Source of the DNA: G963664115 sp965216035
GTDB taxonomy: Bacteria; Acidobacteriota; Terriglobia; 20CM-2-55-15
Assembly (NCBI GenBank): GCA_965216035.1
Contig: CBDCFM010000016.1
Span: 62,001-126,000, forward strand
Length of the DNA stretch: 64,000 nucleotides
Reading direction: 5' to 3'
Positions 1 through 8,454 of the stretch are shown piece by piece. The notes under the pieces were generated by a model. That model was not told the origin of the DNA. It ran no database searches and saw nothing but the letters and a program-made list of their open reading frames with translations. The position numbers were made by a program, and so were the translations under genes. Each line of letters starts with the position of its first letter. Within the stretch, counting starts at the first letter, position 1.

Positions 1-999
1 CGACCCTGTTATCGATGCCAGCGGGTTTCGTATCTCATGTGCTATACCGGCCGACATGACACCGATCGCGGCCATGCGTTCCCTCCGTCGAAGTTCCTGT
101 TCCATTTCTCGCATATCAGTGACGTCGTCGAAACACCACACATAACCGGTGGGACCTCTTTCATCCACAGCGAGCGCTGTCACCAGAAACTGAAGACACA
201 TTGCCCTGTTTCCTGGCCCAGGAGTCTCGATTTCGAAACCTCCCACGCCTGCGCCCTCCGGAAGCTCCGGGAAAACCTCCCAGATTCCACGTCCTACCAC
301 GGCTGAGGAACTGCGGCCCGATATCTCAGCGGCTGCCGGATTGAATAGAAAAATCCTCCCTTCGAGGTCGGTGGTGACCAAACCGCTGCCCAGGCTATCG
401 ATGATATGCGCCGTCAACGCCTGCAGAAACTCAAACTGTTCCGTCGATTCCTCCAGTGCCGCGTCGGACGTATGCCAGTTTTCGGCCATCACGTTGGCCA
501 GAAAACCGACCGCACAAAAACCAAAGATCGTCACGCCCACGATGTACTGGAGCGTGATGAGCTCAGGAAAAGTAGTGGTCGTCGAAGGGAGCACCCCGAA
601 ATGTGCCAAGTCCATGTGTACTCCGTGAAGCATCGAGGCTGTGATGGCTACAACGTAAGCACGCCGCGGTTTGAGCAGAATGCTGGACATGACAATTTCG
701 AGAAAATACAGGGAAGAAAAATAACTGTCCAATCCCCCGGTTCGATTCACCATCCAGGTAATCAGGAGCAAATCGACCACAATCTGAGCGTAGGCCTGTG
801 GGAGATATGACTGGTTCAATCGAAGAAACGCGAACCACAGGAAGGAGAGCACGTACACAGCCGCCAGCAGAAGCAGCATGTCCAGGGACGGCTGCGCCGC
901 GACGAAGATACTGAAGACAACGACACGGACCCAGATCAATCGCAGCAGCCACTTACCGCGATCGATCAGCATGCGTGAGTCGGTCGCTGGATCGGCCAC
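1..999 (-). CDS. pilS: PilS-type sensor histidine kinase, N-terminal part (runs off window)
   Basis: Membrane sensor kinase of the PilS/PilR type, expected to control type IV pilin transcription through a sigma-54 regulator. The frame reads open from a GTG at 999 to base 1, giving 333 residues. The first ~165 residues hold several hydrophobic helices. A PAS domain follows (about 195-300, with 'GLVTTDLEGRIFLFNPAAAE'). The phosphoacceptor box 'AGIAHEIRNPLASI' lies at the very end, so the catalytic ATPase domain is outside the window. The GTG starts 1 nt after the pilC stop codon, which suggests translational coupling; an ATG nine codons inside is the alternative. The order pilC-pilS matches the pil clusters of Myxococcus-like bacteria. 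The assignment as PilS rather than a generic PAS kinase rests on the helices, the PAS domain and this neighbourhood. Confidence 0.85.
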   Translation of the reverse strand, partial: MADPATDSRMLIDRGKWLLRLIWVRVVVFSIFVAAQPSLDMLLLLAAVYVLSFLWFAFLRLNQSYLPQAYAQIVVDLLLITWMVNRTGGLDSYFSSLYFLEIVMSSILLKPRRAYVVAITASMLHGVHMDLAHFGVLPSTTTTFPELITLQYIVGVTIFGFCAVGFLANVMAENWHTSDAALEESTEQFEFLQALTAHIIDSLGSGLVTTDLEGRIFLFNPAAAEISGRSSSAVVGRGIWEVFPELPEGAGVGGFEIETPGPGNRAMCLQFLVTALAVDERGPTGYVWCFDDVTDMREMEQELRRRERMAAIGVMSAGIAHEIRNPLASITGS

Positions 1000-1000
1000 G

Positions 1001-2209
1001 CTACCCGCTCAACTCGCCAACGAGACTGAAGATCGGCATGTACATCGAAATGACGATTCCACCCACGACCACCCCGAGCACGGCCATCATCGCCGGCTCG
1101 ATCGCGGTCATGAGATCCCCAACGGCTGAATCGACTTCATCTTCGTAAAAATCAGCGATCTTGTTCAGCATCTCTTCCAGCGCGCCGGATTCCTCACCCA
1201 CGCCAATCATCGAAATGACCATACCCGGAAACACCCCGGATTCCTTCAAGGGTTCTGCGATCGTATTGCCCTGTTCGATCGAGGACCTCACACTAACGAT
1301 GGCCTCTTCCACGACGGCATTGCCCGCTGTACGGGCCGTAATTTTGAGAGCGTCCAGAATCGGCACGCCGCTGGCAATCAGTGTCCCCAGGGTCCGGGTG
1401 AATCGAGCGACAGCGATTTTGCGAACCAGATTCCCGAAGATGGGGAGTCTCAGAATTAAGCTGTCAACGATGTAGCGGCCTTTAGGGGTCGCGTAGTACG
1501 ACTTGAACAGGTAACAGCCGATACCGAGGCCGATGATAATGAACATCCCGAAGTTTTGAACGAACATACTGGCGGCAATCACTATACGGGTCGGAAGCGG
1601 CAGGTCCGCGCCCATACCCTCGAAAAGATCGGTAAACGCGGGCACGACCTTCCACAGGATCAGCGTGATCACAGCGGTAGCGATAAAAACGATCGCCGCG
1701 GGGTAGATCATCGCCGACTTCATCGCTGCTTTCAGTTTTACGGCCTTTTCAATGTAGACGGATAGACGCTGAAAGATCGTGTCGAGAATACCGCCCGCCT
1801 CTCCGGCTGCCACCATGTTCGTATACAGCTCGTCGAATATTTTAGGGCTCAGCATCATGCCCTCGGACAACGTGTTGCCCGTCTCGACTTGCGTCTGGAT
1901 GTTTTGGATTGCTTCCGCGAACTTCGGATTCTCCTGCTGTTTGCCCAGTATGTCCAGGCAGTTGACCAGCGGCACACCGGCATCGATCATGACAGAAAAC
2001 TGGCGGGTGAAGATCGCCAGGTCCTTGGCCGTCGGGGCTCCGCTAAACTCAATTTTCCTCAGGTCGAAGCCCTTCTTTTCCTTGGCTTCAACCAACATGA
2101 CGTCTTCCAGACGGAGGGCCACCGCCAGATCCTGTGCGCTGGCGGCTGAACGGGTTCCACTGATTTCCGCACCACCCCGCTTTCGACCCCTGAACGTGAA
2201 CTTCGCCAT
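1001..2209 (-). CDS. pilC: Type IV pilus inner-membrane platform protein PilC
   Basis: Polytopic inner-membrane protein that anchors the pilus motor and couples PilB/PilT ATPases to pilin assembly and retraction. The 402-residue length is normal for PilC/GspF. Two T2SSF domains are visible (about residues 65-190 and 270-395). Typical motifs are 'FTRQFSVMIDAGVPL' in the first and 'FTRTLGTLIASGVPILDAL' in the second. Three hydrophobic helices lie near 170-190, 220-240 and 375-395. The start ATG has a GAGGTAA ribosome site a few bases upstream. pilS follows with 1 nt spacing. Upstream, where pilB or pilT would be expected, only a degenerate trace is seen. Confidence 0.95.
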   Translation of the reverse strand: MAKFTFRGRKRGGAEISGTRSAASAQDLAVALRLEDVMLVEAKEKKGFDLRKIEFSGAPTAKDLAIFTRQFSVMIDAGVPLVNCLDILGKQQENPKFAEAIQNIQTQVETGNTLSEGMMLSPKIFDELYTNMVAAGEAGGILDTIFQRLSVYIEKAVKLKAAMKSAMIYPAAIVFIATAVITLILWKVVPAFTDLFEGMGADLPLPTRIVIAASMFVQNFGMFIIIGLGIGCYLFKSYYATPKGRYIVDSLILRLPIFGNLVRKIAVARFTRTLGTLIASGVPILDALKITARTAGNAVVEEAIVSVRSSIEQGNTIAEPLKESGVFPGMVISMIGVGEESGALEEMLNKIADFYEDEVDSAVGDLMTAIEPAMMAVLGVVVGGIVISMYMPIFSLVGELSG

Positions 2210-2326
2210 AGTCTTACCTCATTCGCTTGACCGTACGGAAGACCTCCGCCCGGTGCACCTGCCGACCGAATCTCGAGCAAGCTCTTCGACGCCCATCAAC
2301 GGCTCTCCGATCGTGACCGCGCCGCT

Positions 2327-2480
2327 TCAGTGCAGGGTGACCATGCACTCTTCAACAGTCTTGTTGCCCTGCCCGACCCTCGAATCAGCCCGAAATACGG
2401 CCTCACGCAATGGTCAGTCATTGCCATGATTTCGTACAGGTCAATCTTTCCCGGCACCCGCTATCGCAGCACACGGTGCA
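2327..2480 (-). pseudogene. Possible relic of a PilB/GspE-type ATPase C-terminus
   Basis: No open frame crosses the 370-base gap between pilC and ntrY. On the pilC strand, three pieces in the right order resemble the end of a PilB ATPase. A Cys-rich piece ('CCDSGCR', near 2455-2475) recalls the C-x-x-C...GY-GR zinc region. 'GKIDLYEIMAMTD' (near 2420-2460) recalls the GRTGLYEVMPIT stretch. After a frame change, 'TVEECMVTL' ends at the stop codon at 2327 and recalls the TTIEEVLRVT tail. Frameshifts and stops separate them. The position directly upstream of pilC is where pilB often sits. This is pattern recognition by eye, and chance similarity cannot be excluded. The rest of 2210-2581 must hold the promoters of the divergent pilC and ntrY, but none was recognised. 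Confidence 0.35.
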
Positions 2481-2581
2481 ATTGGTATTTTCAAGGTCAT
2501 GCGAAAGGAAAGAGCAAAGTATTGACCGGCATGCAACTTTACGTGCTTCTTAAATAAGGGGTACGTTAACATGGTGAAACG

Positions 2582-4690
2582 ATGCAAGCACTAGACCCGA
2601 AAGCGGGCTCGACATCCAGCAACACGAGAAAACTTTACCTTGCCGGGATCGCCCTTTTAGGGCTGGCTTTGCTCGTTTTTGTGCAAGCCGCATTCAACCT
2701 GGGTCCCTTCATTTCTGCATCGCTGCCCAGCCAGATCCTGTTGCTCTATGCTCTCTCCACTTTTATATTCCTCATCCTGATTATCTTCGGCACGGTTCTG
2801 GCTCGGAGCCTCTTCAAGCTATGGGTTGAACAAAAAAGTGAGAAACCCGGCGCTAAATTCAAAACTCGGCTTGTTTTATCTCTTATAGGTCTGACGCTGA
2901 TCCCTGCCACGTTCCTCTTCCTGTTCGCGTTCGGACTCGTGAACCGAAGTATCGACAAATGGTTCAGCGTTCCCGTGGATTCGATCTTCCGGGCAGCCGA
3001 ACAGATCGAAATCGAATGGGCCTTGGAACATGAAGCGATTGCCCGGGGAACCCTCAGTTATCTGGCCAGGGAGGCCGCTGAAGACCTGGCTGCAGCTCGG
3101 GAGTATTTCCCGATTGAGGCAATTGTCGTTCTGAACTCCAACGGCGACGTTCTCCGAAGTTCATCCAGCTCTCCCGAATCGATCCAACAACTCCAGGCGC
3201 AATTAGCCGATCAGCTACTAGACGAAGGATCATCGGGCGGGAGCGGCGTGACGATCAACGAAGACGGGTCGCTTGTGGGTGTAGCCAGACTCGAACGGGG
3301 CGGTGCGGTCCTGGCAGCACTATTCTACGGTCCCGAGCACTTTGAACAACTGACCTCGGCGATCGATTCGGAAAGACTCAACTATAGCGAGCTGATCCAG
3401 AATCGACGATTCTACAGAGACACCTACGTCTACATTCTCCTCCTGATGACCACGCTCGTCCTGTTTGCCGCTGTGTGGACGGGATTGCACCTGTCCAGGC
3501 GCATAACCGTCCCGATCGAAGCGCTAGCCGGCGCTACCCGTGAAATTTCTGCAGGCCACCTGGACTATCGTGTGAGAGTCGAAGCAGACGAGGAGCTCGG
3601 CATGCTGGTTGGACTGTTCAATGATATGGCAGACCAGCTCCAATTGACGACTCGTGAATTGGACGAACGCCGCCGCTATACGGAAACCATTCTGGAATCG
3701 ATCCCGACTGGAGTCATATCGATCGACGACGAATACCATGTCACTAAAGTCAACCGTGCTGTACGCACAATGTTTTCAATCGAACATGCGGAAACCCTTC
3801 AAGACATTTTTGTTCCCGACGATTTGGATCAGATCGGCCAGCTGTTGCGGGTGTCGAACCAGGAAGGCACTCTGACACGCGAAATGACACTCAGCGCACA
3901 TGGGCAGGCGGTTCACAGCGCCGTCATCGCCAGCAAATTGACGACAGGTGGATTTGTACTGGTCGTTGAAGACCTGACCGAAGTCGTCAAGGCTCAAAAG
4001 GCAACAGCATGGCGCGAAGTGGCCCGGCGCCTGGCGCACGAGATCAAGAATCCGCTGACGCCGATTCAGCTTTCCGCAGAACGGATCGCGCGAAACGTGG
4101 AACGGGTACCCTCGATTGACGGGCGCACAGGCGCAGTGATCCAGGAATGCGTAGACGCCATCGTCGGAGAGGTGGGCAGTCTCAAAGAATTGGTTAACGA
4201 ATTCGGCCGTGTGGCCCGCCTGCCGGCCATAGCACCCGAACCCACCCCAATGAAGGGCCTGGTCGATCGTACGTTGTCGCTTTACGAAGATCGTTTCAAC
4301 GGGACGTTGATCAAGACCGAGTTTCCGGAGAATATGCCTGACGTTCTAATGGACGGGCAACAGATCAAGCGAGTTTTGATCAACCTGATCGACAATGCGC
4401 TAGACGCCATGTCGGGCGAGGACGACAAGGAACTGACGATCGAGTGCGAGTTGGTTCGTGGCGAGACAACAGCCCGATTGACGGTGACCGATACCGGACC
4501 CGGCATTGCGCCCGAAGACCGGGATCGTCTGTTCGCTCCGTATTTTTCCACACGTAAGGATGGTTCGGGCCTGGGTTTGGCCATTGCCAGCCGGATTGTT
4601 TCCGACCACGGGGGCTACATCGGCGCTGAAACCAATGGCCCTCGTGGCGCCCGATTCGTGGTTGAGCTTCCTCTATGTCAAAAGTCCTGA
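2582..4690 (+). CDS. ntrY: NtrY-like membrane sensor histidine kinase
   Basis: Sensor kinase of the NtrY family, partner of the NtrX regulator encoded next; the family is linked to nitrogen, redox or envelope responses. The 702 residues are laid out as in NtrY. There are three N-terminal membrane helices (about 17-38, 48-75, 95-118), then a periplasmic-type domain, a fourth helix (about 282-305) and a HAMP segment. A PAS domain (about 370-470) and a HisKA domain follow, with phosphoacceptor His486 in 'RRLAHEIKNPLTPIQLSAER'. The ATPase domain has 'DTGPGIAPEDRDRLF' and 'GSGLGLAI'. The ribosome site is weak. The stop overlaps the ntrX start by 16 bases, so the pair is co-translated. Confidence 0.93.
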   Translation: MQALDPKAGSTSSNTRKLYLAGIALLGLALLVFVQAAFNLGPFISASLPSQILLLYALSTFIFLILIIFGTVLARSLFKLWVEQKSEKPGAKFKTRLVLSLIGLTLIPATFLFLFAFGLVNRSIDKWFSVPVDSIFRAAEQIEIEWALEHEAIARGTLSYLAREAAEDLAAAREYFPIEAIVVLNSNGDVLRSSSSSPESIQQLQAQLADQLLDEGSSGGSGVTINEDGSLVGVARLERGGAVLAALFYGPEHFEQLTSAIDSERLNYSELIQNRRFYRDTYVYILLLMTTLVLFAAVWTGLHLSRRITVPIEALAGATREISAGHLDYRVRVEADEELGMLVGLFNDMADQLQLTTRELDERRRYTETILESIPTGVISIDDEYHVTKVNRAVRTMFSIEHAETLQDIFVPDDLDQIGQLLRVSNQEGTLTREMTLSAHGQAVHSAVIASKLTTGGFVLVVEDLTEVVKAQKATAWREVARRLAHEIKNPLTPIQLSAERIARNVERVPSIDGRTGAVIQECVDAIVGEVGSLKELVNEFGRVARLPAIAPEPTPMKGLVDRTLSLYEDRFNGTLIKTEFPENMPDVLMDGQQIKRVLINLIDNALDAMSGEDDKELTIECELVRGETTARLTVTDTGPGIAPEDRDRLFAPYFSTRKDGSGLGLAIASRIVSDHGGYIGAETNGPRGARFVVELPLCQKS

Positions 4691-6009
4691 TTGTTGACGA
4701 CGAAATCGGTATACGGCGATCGCTCAAGGGCGTCTTTGAAGACGAAGGCTATTCGGCCGACGTGGCTGCAAGCGGAGAAGCGTGTATCCAGATGTTAGAA
4801 GGGGACAGTTACGATCTCGTATTGCTGGACGTCTGGCTCCCGGGCATCGACGGCCTTGAAACCCTGCGGCAGCTTCGCCAGACGGATGCGACAACTGCCG
4901 TAATCATGATTTCAGGTCATGCCACGATTGCTACAGCCGTGTCAGCGACCAAGCTCGGGGCGTATGACTTTGTCGAAAAGCCGCTGTCGATCGAGCACAT
5001 TCTGCTCACCGCCAGAAACGCTCTGTCACACCGTCGACTGGAACAGACGAATGCCGTTCTGAGCCAGCAAATCGAAGCCCGCTACAACATCGTGGGCGAG
5101 AGTATTCCCGTCAAAGCCCTCCGGAAGCAGATTGCCGTAGTCGCCCCCACCAATAGCCGCGTCTTAATCTACGGCGAAAGCGGTACAGGCAAGGAACTGG
5201 TCGCACGTAATATTCACTTCCAGAGTGCCCGCAGCGGCGGCCCGTTTATCGAAGTTAACTGCGCAGCTATTCCCGAGGATCTGATCGAAAGCGAACTTTT
5301 CGGCCACACCAAAGGCTCTTTTACCGGCGCCGTATCGGACAAGAAAGGGAAATTTGAACTGGCCGCAAGTGGCACGATTTTCTTGGATGAAGTGGGCGAC
5401 ATGAGCCTCAGGACACAGGCGAAAGTCTTGCGCGCAATCGAGCAGCAGCGATTCCAACCCATTGGCGCCCATTCGACGCGCAGCGTCGACGTGCGCATCA
5501 TCGCCGCAACCAACAAGAACCTGGCCGGAGAGATCAAGGCGGGCCGCTTTCGTGAAGATCTTTTCTATCGACTCAACGTCATCCCTTTCTTCGTACCGCC
5601 ATTGAGGGAGCGTGGCAAGGACATCCCAGTCATGGCACGCCACTTCATCGATATCTTCTGCGCCGAGGAAGGACGGCCTCCGAAGGTGTTGACTCCCGAG
5701 GCTATCGAGACCATGGCTGGCTATTCCTGGCCGGGGAACGTGCGGGAACTGAGAAACGAAATCGAACGACTTGTCATCATGGTGGCTGGTGACACGGTTG
5801 GAACAGCCCAACTCTCCCTCCCGAACGGTGGCGGCACCGAATCTGGCCACACTCTCCAGGAAGCCCGTACCCAATACGAACGCGATCTAATTCTCTCCAA
5901 GCTGGATGACAATGCCTGGAACATCTCTCAGACCGCCCGCGTCCTGGGTCTGGAACGCAGCTATCTGCACCGGAAGATGAAGACATACGGGATTTCGAAG
6001 AAAGGCTAG
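4675..6009 (+). CDS. ntrX: NtrX-like sigma-54-dependent response regulator
   Basis: DNA-binding response regulator of 444 residues that activates sigma-54 promoters. The receiver domain (1-120) has acidic residues 'VDDE' and phosphoacceptor Asp52 in 'LVLLDVWLPG'. The AAA+ domain (about 140-370) has Walker A 'GESGTGKE' and Walker B 'GTIFLDEVGD'. The sigma-54 contact loop reads GSFTGA rather than GAFTGA. Some NtrX proteins have altered loops and do not activate sigma-54, but a Ser here is a mild change. The Fis-type helix-turn-helix lies at the C-terminus ('NISQTARVLGLERSYLHRKM'). It overlaps ntrY by 16 bases. Confidence 0.93.
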   Translation: MSKVLIVDDEIGIRRSLKGVFEDEGYSADVAASGEACIQMLEGDSYDLVLLDVWLPGIDGLETLRQLRQTDATTAVIMISGHATIATAVSATKLGAYDFVEKPLSIEHILLTARNALSHRRLEQTNAVLSQQIEARYNIVGESIPVKALRKQIAVVAPTNSRVLIYGESGTGKELVARNIHFQSARSGGPFIEVNCAAIPEDLIESELFGHTKGSFTGAVSDKKGKFELAASGTIFLDEVGDMSLRTQAKVLRAIEQQRFQPIGAHSTRSVDVRIIAATNKNLAGEIKAGRFREDLFYRLNVIPFFVPPLRERGKDIPVMARHFIDIFCAEEGRPPKVLTPEAIETMAGYSWPGNVRELRNEIERLVIMVAGDTVGTAQLSLPNGGGTESGHTLQEARTQYERDLILSKLDDNAWNISQTARVLGLERSYLHRKMKTYGISKKG

Positions 6010-6112
6010 CAAAGGTGGGGGGTACCGGGCGTCTTCTCCTGCACTCATGCGTTTGACAGTGCTGGGATGGAAACAGGCAATCAACTTTAAGGCGCTCGAA
6101 AGGAGAACTCTC

Positions 6113-6508
6113 ATGCCTCGCACGATTCAACTTGCTGCCTCGTTACCGGCCTCGCCTGATCGACTGTTCGACATGTACCTCGATCCAGTGGAACACTCGG
6201 CCTTCACGGGATCCCCCGTCACGATTTCGGATCGGCCTGGCACAGCTTTTAGCGCTTTCGACAAAGTTCTTACGGGCACCATCCTGCAAGTCATCCCGAA
6301 GCATCTCATCGTTCAATCATGGCGTTCCCAAAATTGGGGTCCCACGGACGCCGACTCCACCCTGGTCCTCACGTTCTGGCCCGAGAAGGATGGCGGCCGC
6401 ATCGAACTCGTCCATGCCAATGTCGCAGACGTGGATTTTGCGGGTGTCAGCGAGGGGTGGGAAAAGTACTACTGGTCACCGTGGCGGGCCCAGCTCACCA
6501 GACCTTGA
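6113..6508 (+). CDS. SRPBCC / AHSA1-like domain protein
   Basis: Small soluble protein of 131 residues with the START-like (SRPBCC) fold of the Hsp90-activator-homology family. The fold binds hydrophobic ligands; no specific substrate can be named. Family signs are 'ASPDRLFDMYLDPVEHSAFTGSP' split over the first 40 residues, 'GTILQVIPKHLIVQSWR' in the middle and the ending 'GWEKYYWSPWRAQL'. The start is the ATG at 6113, because an AGGAG ribosome site lies 7 bases upstream; a longer frame from 6047 has no such site. It is 100 bases after ntrX on the same strand and may be co-transcribed. Confidence 0.8.
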   Translation: MPRTIQLAASLPASPDRLFDMYLDPVEHSAFTGSPVTISDRPGTAFSAFDKVLTGTILQVIPKHLIVQSWRSQNWGPTDADSTLVLTFWPEKDGGRIELVHANVADVDFAGVSEGWEKYYWSPWRAQLTRP

Positions 6509-6609
6509 CGTCTGCCACCATGACCGGAAGCAACGTTATCGAAATTCGAAATCGATTGCAGGTTGGCCGTGTTTCCTGACGCTCGTATGAGGTGTCAGTC
6601 GCGAATTTC

Positions 6610-7596
6610 CTAAGTGACAGTGCCTTCAAGCGGCGAGGATGCCGCCGCGTATAGCTTCCTCGGGATCCGGCCTGCTTCGTAAGCCAGACGGCCGGCACGT
6701 ACGGCATAATTCATCGCTTCTGCCATGGCCCCCGCGTCTTTTGCTCCGGCAATGGCGGTATTCATCAGGACGCCGTCCGCACCGAGTTCCATCGCCACCA
6801 CAGCATCAGATGCCGTGCCGACACCGGCATCGACAATCAACGGCAATTCGGTGATCCGCTCGCGAAGAATACGCATCGACGTGAGATTCTGAATCCCCAT
6901 CCCAGAACCGATCGGTGCACCCAGTGGCATGATAGCGGCCGCACCGGCATCGATCAACCGCCGTGCAACGATCAAATCGTCGTTCGTATACGGCAGGACA
7001 ACGAATCCGTCTTTCGCAAGAGTCGCGGTGGCTTTAATCAGCGCCTCGGTGTCAGGGAACAGGGTCTGTTCATCCCCGATGACTTCGAGCTTGACCCACT
7101 CCGACAGGCCCGCCTCACGCCCCAGATGGGCCGTCCGGACGGCATCTTCGGCATTGTAGCAACCGGCCGTGTTTGGCAGGATCATCAACCTGGACGTATC
7201 GATGTGATCGAAGAATGACTTTCCTTTGGGAGCATTCAAATCCACACGTCGAACGGCGACAGTCACCATTTCCGCACCGGATCGTTGGTGTGCCTCAACC
7301 ATGATGTCCATGGTTTCGTACTTTCCCGTACCCACGATGAGCCGTGAAGAGAATCGCCGACCGGCGATCACCAAACCACCATCGGGCGCGGCCCCTGAGC
7401 CGCCACCTACGAAGTGCACCACCTCGATCTGGTCCTCCGCCACAATGGTGATCGCCTCCCACTGGCTCCTGGGAACCACGGACTTGTTTCTTTCCACCGC
7501 GATACGTTCGCTCGGCAGTTCCAAGCGATCGACCAATTGGCGGATGTTCAAAGCTTCGGGTATCCGGTGAAGCTCTCCGTTAAGTTGAATACGCAC
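6610..7596 (-). CDS. thiG: ThiS-ThiG fusion: sulfur carrier plus thiazole synthase
   Basis: Makes the thiazole phosphate moiety of thiamine from deoxyxylulose phosphate, dehydroglycine and sulfur carried on ThiS. Residues 1-66 form a ThiS ubiquitin-like domain starting 'MRIQLNGELH' and reaching a Gly-rich 'HFVGGGSG' at 61-68. From about residue 74 the chain is a full ThiG barrel ('IVGTGKYETMD', catalytic Lys in 'EWVKLEVIGDE', 'DAGVGTASDAV'). ThiS normally needs a free C-terminal Gly-Gly for thiocarboxylate formation, and here that motif is internal. Fused thiS-thiG proteins are known, so a cleavage step or another donor is possible. The start is GTG at 7596. No other thi gene and no TPP riboswitch pattern was seen nearby. 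Confidence 0.93.
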   Translation of the reverse strand: MRIQLNGELHRIPEALNIRQLVDRLELPSERIAVERNKSVVPRSQWEAITIVAEDQIEVVHFVGGGSGAAPDGGLVIAGRRFSSRLIVGTGKYETMDIMVEAHQRSGAEMVTVAVRRVDLNAPKGKSFFDHIDTSRLMILPNTAGCYNAEDAVRTAHLGREAGLSEWVKLEVIGDEQTLFPDTEALIKATATLAKDGFVVLPYTNDDLIVARRLIDAGAAAIMPLGAPIGSGMGIQNLTSMRILRERITELPLIVDAGVGTASDAVVAMELGADGVLMNTAIAGAKDAGAMAEAMNYAVRAGRLAYEAGRIPRKLYAAASSPLEGTVT

Positions 7597-7760
7597 GCAG
7601 ATGATGCCCCCTGTTGCTATTGTCCAAGCGCCCCATATTATCAGAACAGCCCTCGAACCGGTCTCGACTCGGTGGTCAGCGCCTGTGCCCGGCTGATCTA
7701 GTGAACTCCACGTTCGGACGCATGTTGCACGAGAAGAAAATCACGAACGAACAAAAAAGC

Positions 7761-7796
7761 GGTCGAGGCGCACGCCCCGACCACCTTGTTTTTATT
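7761..7796 (-). terminator. Rho-independent terminator, possibly bidirectional
   Basis: An inverted repeat GGTCG-GCG / CGC-CGACC spans 7761-7782. On the minus strand it is followed directly by a T6 run (complement of the A6 at 7753-7758). On the plus strand a looser T-rich stretch follows at 7788-7794. It lies about 260 bases downstream of atpE, which reads toward it, so it most likely ends the F0 operon. Confidence 0.6.
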
Positions 7797-7811
7797 CATT
7801 TGAACGGCGCC

Positions 7812-8045
7812 TAGCAGCCGGCAGTTGAGATCGGTTCCAGACTGACCCTAGGCCTGGGCTTTTATTCTACTCCGGCCCGCCCACAGTCGGACGGATCACC
7901 CAACATCCAGCATCCAGTCAACTCAATCCACTGCTACGCGTCACGTCTTGCTGTAGGTGCGCTCTATGAGCGTGCAATAATCCCGAACCTGCGGCGGTCA
8001 CGGACCGCCCCTACCGCTGTCAGCGACTATCGCCACAGGCTGCTA
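7812..8045. repeat. Repeat element, family 2, with TAGCAGCC ends
   Basis: The stretch between the terminator and atpE starts TAGCAGCCGGCAG at 7812 and ends with GCCACAGGCTGCTA at 8045, so both ends read TAGCAGCC inward. The right end resembles the ends of the 410-base element at 59899-60308. A perfect 7-base stem with a 3-base loop lies inside at 7993-8009 (GGCGGTC/GACCGCC). The terminal CTA at 8043-8045 is the complement of the atpE stop codon. No gene is seen in it. Confidence 0.5.
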
Positions 8046-8357
8046 GACGACCTTCACAAAGATGATAAACAGCGTGTACAACGCCAGAGACTCGATCAGC
8101 ACGAGACCCAGCAACAGTGCAAATCGAATTGGAGCAGCGGCTCCGGGGTTGCGGGCCAGCCCTTCACACGCAGCGGAAATGGCCCGGCCTTGAGCCAAGC
8201 CACAGACCGCTGACGCGATCGCCATGCTGAAACCCGAAGTCAGGGCCACCCAGTTGACGCCTCCCCCTTCTCCACCTTCGCCTTCCTGCGCCAGGGCGGG
8301 AGTTGCCATCACCAGCAATATGAACGACAGCATCAAACCGGCTTTGAGTTTTCTCAT
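8043..8357 (-). CDS. atpE: F0F1 ATP synthase subunit c
   Basis: Ring-forming proteolipid of the F0 motor, 104 residues. The N-terminus (1-23, ending 'ATPALAQ') looks like a signal peptide and is followed by a Gly-rich linker. The two ring helices span about 39-64 and 74-103. The ion-binding Glu89 is in 'LVLIESLALYTL'. Gln56 in helix 1, Ser90 and Tyr94 sit where sodium-binding rings such as that of Ilyobacter have Q32, S66 and Y70. The start is the ATG at 8357, because a GAGGAG site lies 7 bases upstream; the open frame extends further to 8426. The stop codon lies in a repeat end. Confidence 0.93.
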   Translation of the reverse strand: MRKLKAGLMLSFILLVMATPALAQEGEGGEGGGVNWVALTSGFSMAIASAVCGLAQGRAISAACEGLARNPGAAAPIRFALLLGLVLIESLALYTLFIIFVKVV

Positions 8358-8454
8358 TCTCGACTCCTCTATAAAAAATGTCGTATGGAGGTGGTTACCG
8401 AACAACCCTCGTACAGTCGGTCTCACACATGCGACGGGTTTAGCGGGATAGTGG

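Noticed and set aside
7597..7760. TPP riboswitch upstream of the thiSG fusion
   Set aside because: No THI-box core such as CTGAGA with its partner strand was found on the minus strand.
7614..7814. 66-codon plus-strand ORF after the thiSG start
   Set aside because: It runs through the terminator hairpin and has no ribosome site or similarity.
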